Assembly: GCA_002431635.1 (NCBI GenBank)
Contig: DJGH01000065.1
Location: 3,165 to 36,804, forward strand
Direction of reading: 5' to 3'
Source: Petrotoga sp. UBA5851
GTDB lineage: Bacteria; Thermotogota; Thermotogae; Petrotogales; Petrotogaceae
DNA length: 33,640 nucleotides
A model generated the notes under the pieces. It had not been told where the DNA came from and did not search any database. It was given only the letters and a program-made list of their open reading frames with translations. The position numbers were made by a program, and so were the translations under genes. Positions 9,218-16,200 of this stretch are shown one piece after another (the stretch's first letter is position 1; every line of letters begins with the position of its first letter).

Positions 9218-10330
9218 TCATTTCCTCATATCAATAATATTAATATACCTCTTTCTGTCTTTTTCGTGTATCGCTCTGACAGTTTCATAAAATTTATCCG
9301 CTATCTCCATAAAATCATACCTGTTTGCTTCTTTCAACTGGTTTATGAGCTCTTTTCTTATTGACTGAACACCCAGTTTTGCTCCAAGTATGGCTCCTAT
9401 CATCACTCCAATTGAATCGGTATCTCTTCCAGAGTTAACACCTTCGGTCATTGCTCTCATAAGGTCGTCTTCATAAAGCATGCAGTAACCTATGGCAATG
9501 GGAAGCTCCTCTATGCTCTTGAGACGGCTTGGGGTATAATTTTCAGTCGGGAGTCCGACCTGATCTTCAAATCTTTCAACATTATCTCCCATAGGGCTGT
9601 ATTTTTTTATGATTTCATGGAACTTATCTGCATTATCTTCATTTTTATCCATTAATACTGTTTCTTTTACGATATCTTTTATTGCAAGCTGTGTTCCGTC
9701 TTTTGCCAGATCTATTGCTAACGAGGCAACTTCGGACATTTTTATTCCGGGTATCATGGCAGCCGCCACACATGCCGCAAAAACACCTGCGGCTTCAAGA
9801 CCATAGCTGTGCTGATGAGACAAACCAAAATTTATGGCTTCTTCATATGCCTTAAAAGGATCACATGCATTTACCAGTCCCACTGGCGCCATATACATTG
9901 CTGCTCCACAGTTCACCATATTTCCGGTTCCGCCCGACCTTGGATCGCGTGATGCAAGATAGTTGCTGAGAAAAATATATTTCTCCGGGTAAAAAAGTCT
10001 TTCTATAAGAGGAATCTCTTTTTGATACTCGGGTACCCACATCTTTTGGAAGAAAATTTTTTTGATAAGTGTGAACACATCGTACGTATCAATATGATCA
10101 ATTTTTTCATTATACATCTCGCATAGCCTGATACTCAACAATGTATCGTCTGTTATTCTTCCGTAACCCTTTCCGTGAGTCTTTGATTTTGACTTGTAGC
10201 TTTCAACATTCAGATCTGTTACTTTGCCGTACATTTCTTTTATTTTTGAATGGCTAAGCTTCTCAATGGGCGCCCCGAGAGCATCTCCCAGGGCAGCACC
10301 GATTATTGAACCTCTTATCTTCTCTTTCAT
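9218..10330 (-). CDS. ADP-ribosylglycohydrolase-family protein
   Basis: Single-domain DraG/ARH-family hydrolase of 370 residues, cytoplasmic. It carries all the expected di-metal motifs: GAALGDALGAP (11-21), GRITDDT (57-63) and SGRDTDS (300-306). Family members cleave ADP-ribose from Arg, Ser or other acceptors using two Mg2+ or Mn2+ ions, but many bacterial members sit in sugar or nucleoside operons and probably cleave N- or O-glycosides of ribose. The placement here, between a sugar-binding protein gene and a larger paralogue and upstream of ribokinase, favours the second role. A Shine-Dalgarno AGGAAAG precedes the ATG. The two paralogues differ in the first motif and in domain make-up, so they may act on successive or different substrates. 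Confidence 0.88.
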   Translation of the reverse strand: MKEKIRGSIIGAALGDALGAPIEKLSHSKIKEMYGKVTDLNVESYKSKSKTHGKGYGRITDDTLLSIRLCEMYNEKIDHIDTYDVFTLIKKIFFQKMWVPEYQKEIPLIERLFYPEKYIFLSNYLASRDPRSGGTGNMVNCGAAMYMAPVGLVNACDPFKAYEEAINFGLSHQHSYGLEAAGVFAACVAAAMIPGIKMSEVASLAIDLAKDGTQLAIKDIVKETVLMDKNEDNADKFHEIIKKYSPMGDNVERFEDQVGLPTENYTPSRLKSIEELPIAIGYCMLYEDDLMRAMTEGVNSGRDTDSIGVMIGAILGAKLGVQSIRKELINQLKEANRYDFMEIADKFYETVRAIHEKDRKRYINIIDMRK

Positions 10331-10339
10331 TATTCTTTC

Positions 10340-11737
10340 CTACTTACCGGATTTTTTAAAAAATTCATTAGCAAGCTTTATATATGTATCTCCACCTGCT
10401 TTTCTCCATTTGGTAACAAACTCGTCAAATTTCTCTATTGCATACTCCCCGGTAACAATCTTTATGGAGTACTCTTTATAAAGATTGTTCATTTCATCCC
10501 AGCTAGTCGAATACTTTGCAGGCATTTCAAAATAATTATCTTCTACATAATATTTATTAACTATTTCAAGAGATTTTTTGCCAACTTCGCCATAAAGCTC
10601 TATTGGTGAGTTCCAGTTAGGATTTTCATAGAATCGAGGATACCATACAAGACCTTTTTCTGTTTTTTCAATCTTTCCGTTAACTACCTTGTACTCTCTG
10701 CCTTCAACTCCCAGCCTGTCTATAAACTGACCCCTTTCAGTAGCCATGAATTCAAGAAGTTTAAACGCAACATCTTTTACCTTTGAGACGGTTGTTATTG
10801 CAAAACCTCTTGACTGCCTGTTAACGTTCACAGCCGGGAAACCTGCCTTGCCGGAGATTCCGACCGGAGGTTCCAAGGCTATAAGCTTTGTATTATTTCC
10901 CGAATCGTACATTCTCTGCTGATACATATCCACAACTATTCCCGATCCTCCTACAACCATCGCTACTTTTGAAGAATAGAGTTTATCTTCCATACTCTGC
11001 CAGTTAACGGTGATAAATTCCGGATCAAGTAGTCCTTCCTTAAAAAGCTTGTTATAAAAAGCCAGTTTTTCTTTTTCACCCTGAGTTATTCTCGAATACG
11101 TGAATGTTCCGTCTTTTTGCTTAATAAAGGTCTGATCGGTTCCAAATGCAGCATTAAAAATTGAGTCAAGTCTTTCAAGATTTCCTGTTATAGTGATTGC
11201 ATTAGGTGCTTTAGTTTTAAGTTTTTTCATCATATCATAATAATCTTCTACTGTCTTAGGAGCAGAAATTCCAAGTTCTTTCATCCAATCTTCCCTTACA
11301 ACGGCGATCTTTGGGTTTATAGGAGTTATCCATAGCAGATACGGGTATGAATTTAATCTTGCCATATCCCATGAAGGCATTGCTTTTTTCAGAGTTTCGG
11401 ATTTTGATACCAGTGCTCTGAGATCCATAAGAAGACCCTGATCAGCATATGGTATATCAACATTGTCCCTGAACCATATTACATCCGGAAAATCACCGCT
11501 TGCAAGCAGAACGTTGACTTTGTCGGCATACTTACCACTTGGAATCGGAACCAGCTGTATATCAATCTCTATACCGGTTGCTTTTAAAAATTCCGTTTCT
11601 ATAAGCTTTACATACTGCTCATCATCAGGATTGGAGGGAAGAAAATCCTGCTCCAGAAGCCTTATGACTGTCGGTTTTGCAAAAACCACAACTGCTGAAA
11701 TGATCATACACAGCACCAATAACGCTTTTAACTTCAT
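10340..11737 (-). CDS. Extracellular solute-binding protein of the ABC importer (family 1)
   Basis: Periplasmic binding protein of 465 residues that should capture the substrate for the LplB/YtcP-type permeases encoded downstream. It starts with a type I signal peptide (hydrophobic 4-19, cleavage probably after FA at 20, before KPT) and has no lipobox cysteine, which points to a soluble protein in a diderm periplasm rather than a Gram-positive lipoprotein. The mature part shows the family 1 pattern: LLASGDFPDVIWF, a hinge region with WQSMEDKLYSSKVAMVVGGSG, and a C-terminal FATERGQ-like block (LLEFMATERGQFIDR). It resembles the LplA group of oligosaccharide-binding proteins. A GGAGGTGG ribosome site precedes the ATG. 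It sits 23 bases after the esterase-propeller gene. Confidence 0.9.
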   Translation of the reverse strand: MKLKALLVLCMIISAVVVFAKPTVIRLLEQDFLPSNPDDEQYVKLIETEFLKATGIEIDIQLVPIPSGKYADKVNVLLASGDFPDVIWFRDNVDIPYADQGLLMDLRALVSKSETLKKAMPSWDMARLNSYPYLLWITPINPKIAVVREDWMKELGISAPKTVEDYYDMMKKLKTKAPNAITITGNLERLDSIFNAAFGTDQTFIKQKDGTFTYSRITQGEKEKLAFYNKLFKEGLLDPEFITVNWQSMEDKLYSSKVAMVVGGSGIVVDMYQQRMYDSGNNTKLIALEPPVGISGKAGFPAVNVNRQSRGFAITTVSKVKDVAFKLLEFMATERGQFIDRLGVEGREYKVVNGKIEKTEKGLVWYPRFYENPNWNSPIELYGEVGKKSLEIVNKYYVEDNYFEMPAKYSTSWDEMNNLYKEYSIKIVTGEYAIEKFDEFVTKWRKAGGDTYIKLANEFFKKSGK

Positions 11738-11760
11738 ACATCCACCTCCGAAATAGAATT

Positions 11761-13695
11761 TTATTTTGTACTTCCGTTTCTTCTTTTATTTCCTCTGAAC
11801 ATCGGCCATAAAGACTCCTGAAAAGACGCATCTGTAAATCTTATAGCATAAAGCTGTGAATCTGCAGATCCTATGTAAAGCGTCCCGTCTTCTGCCATTA
11901 CAGGTGATGAATTTACTTCTCCCCCCGTTTTGAGTTCATAGATCATATTCCCAAAAGAATCTACACAGTAAAAAGACTTGTCCCGTGAACCGAACATTAT
12001 CAACCCACCGGAAACTGTCAGTGGAGTTGAATAAACTCTTGCTCCTGTTGCAAAATCCCAGATTTTTTCAAAATTCTTATTAAATGCATATAATTTTTTA
12101 TCTTCACGGGTTCCAATATATATGTTACCGTTTTTATCAGTTACCGCCGAGGATCTTCCGCCACTGACCGCAATCTGCTTGATGACTTTGCCCGTGCTCT
12201 TTTCAAAGACATATAATGAACTTCCTGATACTGCCATAACAATATTTTCATCATAAAATGAAGGCGATGAAGTAATCCAACTGTCAAGCTCTGCTTGCCA
12301 TATCTTTTGTCCATCCAAGGAAAATGCAAAAAATTTGTTGTCTTCACTTGCCACAAATATCATGCGTGTGTCTGTAATCGGAGAAGAAGTAACTATCGAT
12401 CCAAGCTGCACCTGCCACTTGATTGTGGAGTTTTTATCTATACATATAAGTTTTCCGTCAGAACTGCCTATATATATGCTTCCGTCCACTCCGATACAAG
12501 GCGAGGAATCTCCGCATCCGGTATTATTTTTCCATTTAAGCGTACCATCCGGATTCATGGCATACAAAAATCCGTCCCAGCAGGCAAAATAGACTGTCCC
12601 GTCATTATCTATGGCCGGTGTTGCATATACAGCATCATCCGTTGCATACTCCCATTTTTTGTTTCCGTCTGGAGTCAGGGCATATATTTTCTTGCCGTCG
12701 CATCCAAAGTATATGGTTCCGTCATTTCCTACCGCTGGAGAACTGTTTATAGCGCCTGCGGCTTTAAAACTCCATACCTTGTCTATTTTTACTTCTGTTT
12801 TTATGGTCGGAGAAGAAGAAAGCTTTTTAATTTCTTTTGAAACAATACTTCCCAGATACTTTAACCCTTCTGAAAATGCAGGCTTCCATACTCCGCTGTC
12901 ATGTCCTCCATTAAGGATTCTCAACTCACCTGGTATTTTGTTTTCCTTGCATAAAATGCCGTATGCCCTTACTGCCTGTTGTTCGATGTTAAATTCAAAG
13001 CCTTCAGGATTATGCCAGTCATCATCGCCTGCGGCTATAAAAAGACTGACGGTGCTACTTTGCTGTCTGTACTTCTTAAGAGCCTGCGGATAGTTGAGAG
13101 TGTTCCACTTAACAATATCAAAAGGCATGCCGAAGTTGCCTGTTTCCCTGGCACTTGAATCTATTGGCGGTAAAGTGTCATAAAGTGCTGGACTTAAAAG
13201 GATGGCACCGCTGAAAAGTTCCGGATATACCAGAGCGTATCTCAAAGCACCATAGCCCCCCATGGAAAAGCCTGATATTATCCTTGTTTCTCTATACTGT
13301 GAAAAGTTATACTTTTTTTCTACCAAAGGCATAAGTTCATTTATAAACGCACTTTCATACTTTTCTCTTCCGTCAATCCACCAGCTATAGCCGCTGCATG
13401 GAACAACAGCTGCAAACGGAGGAATTTCTCCGCAAGAAATAAGCGTGTCTAGTGTACCTAAAAGTTCATCCCAGCTATTTTCGTTTCCATTGCTTCCGTG
13501 AAGAAGATAAATTACAGGAAATTGTTTTTGAGAGGTATACTCAGCCGGAAGATATACTTTATACTTAAATGCATGTCCGAGAATTTTGGAATCTATGCTT
13601 GAACTTTCTGTGGTTCCCTTCAGATCAAGTGCATAGCTCAATGTAAAAACAGAAAACAGAACTGCAATAACAGCTATAAATCTCTTTAAAAACAT
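11761..13695 (-). CDS. Secreted esterase fused to a PQQ-like beta-propeller
   Basis: Exported protein of 644 residues. A signal peptide covers 1-22 (cleavage after SYA, before LDL). An alpha/beta-hydrolase of the putative-esterase (esterase D / feruloyl-esterase-like) family spans about 30-290, with oxyanion strand VIYLLHGSNG, nucleophile elbow SGFSMGG (Ser144), an Asp in AAGDDDW (224-226) and a candidate catalytic His265 in NGGHDSG. From about 305 to 644 there are eight repeats of the type SSP-x-G-x-IYIG-x-DGKLYA-x-G-x-W, the PQQ/quinoprotein-like propeller, closed by the typical WPMFRGNKRRNG tail. The frame runs back to an ATG at 13731, but that start overlaps the operator; ATG at 13695 has AAAGGAGGGG before it and gives a proper signal peptide. 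It is the first structural gene after lacI and probably frees the importer's substrate outside the cell. Confidence 0.88.
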   Translation of the reverse strand: MFLKRFIAVIAVLFSVFTLSYALDLKGTTESSSIDSKILGHAFKYKVYLPAEYTSQKQFPVIYLLHGSNGNENSWDELLGTLDTLISCGEIPPFAAVVPCSGYSWWIDGREKYESAFINELMPLVEKKYNFSQYRETRIISGFSMGGYGALRYALVYPELFSGAILLSPALYDTLPPIDSSARETGNFGMPFDIVKWNTLNYPQALKKYRQQSSTVSLFIAAGDDDWHNPEGFEFNIEQQAVRAYGILCKENKIPGELRILNGGHDSGVWKPAFSEGLKYLGSIVSKEIKKLSSSPTIKTEVKIDKVWSFKAAGAINSSPAVGNDGTIYFGCDGKKIYALTPDGNKKWEYATDDAVYATPAIDNDGTVYFACWDGFLYAMNPDGTLKWKNNTGCGDSSPCIGVDGSIYIGSSDGKLICIDKNSTIKWQVQLGSIVTSSPITDTRMIFVASEDNKFFAFSLDGQKIWQAELDSWITSSPSFYDENIVMAVSGSSLYVFEKSTGKVIKQIAVSGGRSSAVTDKNGNIYIGTREDKKLYAFNKNFEKIWDFATGARVYSTPLTVSGGLIMFGSRDKSFYCVDSFGNMIYELKTGGEVNSSPVMAEDGTLYIGSADSQLYAIRFTDASFQESLWPMFRGNKRRNGSTK

Positions 13696-13717
13696 GTTTG
13701 CCCCTCCTTTATTGATA

Positions 13718-13729
13718 GAAAACGTTTTC
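13718..13729. promoter_or_regulatory. LacI-type operator before the esterase gene
   Basis: Perfect 12-bp palindrome GAAAACGTTTTC with the central CG typical of LacI-family operators. It is identical to the site before the lacI gene (14852-14863). It sits just downstream of the proposed -10, over the likely transcription start, and 23 bases before the start codon region. A bound repressor there would block the structural operon. Confidence 0.85.
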
Positions 13730-13734
13730 ATAAG

Positions 13735-13762
13735 TGATTAAAATAAATCTTTTAAAATGCAA
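13735..13762 (-). promoter_or_regulatory. Possible promoter of the structural operon
   Basis: Minus-strand -35 TTGCAT (13757-13762), 16-base spacer, and a weak -10 TAATCA (13735-13740), placing the start of transcription inside the operator. The -10 match is poor, so the exact boxes are tentative. The operator position makes a promoter here likely. Confidence 0.45.
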
Positions 13763-13802
13763 GTTATACAGGTAACGATTGATATTTTTAAAAAAATGAT
13801 TA

Positions 13803-14825
13803 CTAATCTTTTTGTCTGCTGCAGTCACTTCTAATCATCGTGCTTTCACGTATTACTAGTTCATTTTTCAGGATTATACCGTTTTTAATCTTTTTATTGT
13901 TTTCGATTATTTTCAACAGTTTTTCTGCCGATTTACTTCCTATATCGTAGATAGGCTGCCTTACCGTTGTAAGGGAAGGAGAAAACATTCTGCTGAACAT
14001 GATGTCATCATATCCCGTGACACTTATATTGTATGGCACGTTCACGCCACTGTTTTTAAGTGCCTCTATTACGCCATAGGCTATAAGGTCATTTCCGCAT
14101 ATAACTGCATCATATCCTTTACCGCAGTCCATTGCTTTTATAGCTTTATAACCGCTTTCATAATCATACTGAGCCTGGTATATGCGGTACTTTTCTATCT
14201 TTTTTTCTTTTACAAAGTCAGAAAAGGCTTTGGTTCTCTCCCCGGCACTCAGAGTATCTTTGTTGCCGCTTATGTATATGTATGAACGGTGATTTGCTCC
14301 ATACATATAGTTCAAGAGGTCAAGCATGCCATTGTAACTGTCAGAAAGAACATAAGATCCGTTTGTTTTCACAAAAGCCCTATCCATAAATACAACAGGA
14401 AGCATGTCAATTACTTTTTCCTGTAGAAACTTATTGTGATTGGCACTTCCGGTAAACAAAAGGCCATCAATTTTTTTTGAAAGCAAAATATTTATGAGTC
14501 TTGTTTCTTCTTTCATATCCTGATTTGAATTACAGATAATAAGTGAGTAACCTTTTTTGCTGAGATACGACTCGGCACCTTTTACAAGAGAAGCAAAAAA
14601 AGGGTTTGATATATCCGGTATTATAAGCCCGATTGTTGATGTCTTACCTGTTTTGAGACTTTTTGCCATGAGATCTGGAGTATAGTTAAGCTCCTGTATG
14701 GTCTGCTGAACTTTTTCAGCCACTTCTTTCCTTACCGGATACGTTTTGTTTATAACTCTTGAAACCGTAGATATTGATACTCCTGATTTTTTTGCGATGT
14801 CTTTGATTGTAATTTTGTCCGACAT
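13803..14825 (-). CDS. LacI-family transcriptional repressor
   Basis: Dimeric DNA-binding regulator of 340 residues. The N-terminal helix-turn-helix is ITIKDIAKKSGVSISTVSRVIN (5-26), followed by the hinge with AKSLKTGKTSTIG that inserts Leu into the operator centre. The rest is a periplasmic-binding-protein-like sugar-sensing domain (IPDISNPFFASLVKGAE, FMDRAF, GERTKAF, ICGNDLIAYGVIEAL, SVTGYDDI) most like the RbsR/CcpA group. Its likely targets are the three GAAAACGTTTTC-type sites at its own promoter and before the esterase gene. The effector is unknown; ribose or a glycoside fits the operon. Start ATG has GGTGGAG upstream. No convincing terminator separates it from the structural genes, so some read-through is probable. 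Confidence 0.92.
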   Translation of the reverse strand: MSDKITIKDIAKKSGVSISTVSRVINKTYPVRKEVAEKVQQTIQELNYTPDLMAKSLKTGKTSTIGLIIPDISNPFFASLVKGAESYLSKKGYSLIICNSNQDMKEETRLINILLSKKIDGLLFTGSANHNKFLQEKVIDMLPVVFMDRAFVKTNGSYVLSDSYNGMLDLLNYMYGANHRSYIYISGNKDTLSAGERTKAFSDFVKEKKIEKYRIYQAQYDYESGYKAIKAMDCGKGYDAVICGNDLIAYGVIEALKNSGVNVPYNISVTGYDDIMFSRMFSPSLTTVRQPIYDIGSKSAEKLLKIIENNKKIKNGIILKNELVIRESTMIRSDCSRQKD

Positions 14826-14839
14826 GTCTCCACCTTTCT

Positions 14840-14851
14840 GAAAACGTTTGC
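14840..14851. promoter_or_regulatory. Second, imperfect LacI-type operator
   Basis: GAAAACGTTTGC differs from the perfect operator by one base and abuts it exactly, giving two tandem 12-bp sites (14840-14863) between the -10 box and the lacI start codon. This fits repression of lacI by its own product. Confidence 0.75.
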
Positions 14852-14863
14852 GAAAACGTTTTC
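14852..14863. promoter_or_regulatory. LacI-type operator at the lacI promoter
   Basis: Perfect palindrome GAAAACGTTTTC, identical to the site at 13718-13729, located at the predicted transcription start of lacI, seven bases downstream of its -10 box. Confidence 0.85.
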
Positions 14864-14869
14864 TAAATT

Positions 14870-14898
14870 ATTGTAATCATTTTTACAAATTAAAGCAA
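14870..14898 (-). promoter_or_regulatory. lacI promoter
   Basis: Minus-strand -35 TTGCTT (14893-14898), 17-base spacer, -10 TACAAT (14870-14875). Transcription would start inside the tandem operators, which supports autoregulation. Confidence 0.75.
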
Positions 14899-14969
14899 TC
14901 CTGATTTTCATGGTATTAACAAAGAATATTCTTTTTTATGTGTAATTTTCTCTTGTTTTCTTGAAAAAC

Positions 14970-15007
14970 CGAAAATAAATACGGCCGCAGATTCGGCCGT
15001 ATTTATT
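14970..15007 (-). terminator. Terminator of the MoxR-VWA operon
   Basis: A 14-bp perfect inverted repeat, AATAAATACGGCCG (14974-14987) and CGGCCGTATTTATT (14994-15007), with a 6-base loop. On the minus strand it ends in a T-rich tail. The stop codon of the VWA gene (15003-15005) is inside the stem. Confidence 0.85.
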
Positions 15008-16184
15008 GAATTATGCACACATTTTCTTTTCCGTATATTTCAACAGATTCATTATAAAATTCCGGATTGTTCTTTTGGGAGAGAACAAACATAACCCGCC
15101 TTTTTATCACAGGTACGTCCACATATCCATCGGTAAATACTACTATTCCTTCGGGTCTTATCACGCTTTGGACATAGTCGACCGCAGGTTGCATATCTGT
15201 AGAACCTTTCCCCTTAAGAACTATATCTTTCCAGCTTCCTCTGCTGTACTGGATAACCGAACGCACATCCTGATCAGACTGTATCAAAAAAACCTTCCCT
15301 CCGGTTATTTTGGCTATAGAATCAATTTCCGAAAAGAAGCTGTTGTACTCTTCTTCAATTATAGAACCGCTTGTATCAAGTATTACAGCTATTTTCGGAC
15401 CATATTCCGACTGCCATCCAGGCTGATCTTCATACCGTCTGTTGGGTTTTAATATGCTTCTGTATCTGTCCACCACGGTAGAGCTTCCGAAAAATCTGCG
15501 TAAAACATTTGCCCACGATACTTTGGGTTTTTTTATCATAAGCTGCACCGCAAACTCTATTCCGCTGGGAATATCGCCGGCTGATTTATCGTATGCCTGG
15601 GATATTACTTCGCTTACTATATCAACAGCCATTTCCTGAGAAATCTCCGAGTTAAAGTCGTGTGAATCTGTCTCGCTCCGTTTATCCTCCACCTCTTCCA
15701 AATCGGCCATCTTTTCATCTTCCATAAAATTTACTGCCCATTTAAAATACTCTTCTGCAGTCTTGTTGATATAATTCATAGGCGGTGCTACAAAAAGATT
15801 TTCATTATCTGATGCACAACCTTCTTTTAATAATGCATCCATAGGCATGGAAAGTGCATCCAGCTCGGGTATATACTGATTAACAGCTGCATCCATACAG
15901 ATATTCCATAAGCCTTTCTCCCGTTTGTTTTTTATTTTTATAAAAAAATGTCCGAATATAATGTGGTATATTTCGTGTTTTAACAGTGCTTTTGTAAAAG
16001 CAAGCCCTTTGTTTTGGAGTTTATAGGGATTATAGGTTATTCTGAAATTACCGTTTGGCGTTATGCTTACCTTTATGGTTCTGACAGCATCAGTAGCAAG
16101 ACTGTCAAAATACATCTTAAGGTACGAGTAAAAAACACTCTCTTTTGAAAGCTCTATCCATGCTTTCTGTAATATATCGTCCAT
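15003..16184 (-). CDS. VWA domain and metallopeptidase-like protein (COG3864, DUF2201)
   Basis: Cytoplasmic protein of 393 residues with two parts. The N-terminal putative metallopeptidase part (about 1-250) has the zinc motif HEIYHIIFGH (70-79) and Asp98 in CMDAAVN as a likely third ligand. The C-terminal VWA-like domain (about 262-393) has a MIDAS start DTSGS (270-274), the Thr loop KGSTDMQP and the acidic FTDG. Members of this family are nearly always paired with a MoxR-type AAA+ ATPase, as here (16 bases apart). By analogy the pair may act as a metal- and ATP-dependent chaperone or maturation system, but no substrate is known for COG3864. A GGTGGG site precedes the ATG. Confidence 0.88.
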   Translation of the reverse strand: MDDILQKAWIELSKESVFYSYLKMYFDSLATDAVRTIKVSITPNGNFRITYNPYKLQNKGLAFTKALLKHEIYHIIFGHFFIKIKNKREKGLWNICMDAAVNQYIPELDALSMPMDALLKEGCASDNENLFVAPPMNYINKTAEEYFKWAVNFMEDEKMADLEEVEDKRSETDSHDFNSEISQEMAVDIVSEVISQAYDKSAGDIPSGIEFAVQLMIKKPKVSWANVLRRFFGSSTVVDRYRSILKPNRRYEDQPGWQSEYGPKIAVILDTSGSIIEEEYNSFFSEIDSIAKITGGKVFLIQSDQDVRSVIQYSRGSWKDIVLKGKGSTDMQPAVDYVQSVIRPEGIVVFTDGYVDVPVIKRRVMFVLSQKNNPEFYNESVEIYGKENVCIIQ

Positions 16185-16200
16185 TTTCCCACCGCTTTAT

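Noticed and set aside
12295..13093. Plus-strand frames up to 181 codons opposite the propeller-esterase gene
   Set aside because: They mirror the repeated propeller coding sequence on the other strand; cysteine- and serine-rich with no motifs and no ribosome site.
14840..14863. Tandem GAAAACGTTT units considered as the start of a repeat array or CRISPR
   Set aside because: Only two adjacent units without spacers; a LacI operator pair explains them.
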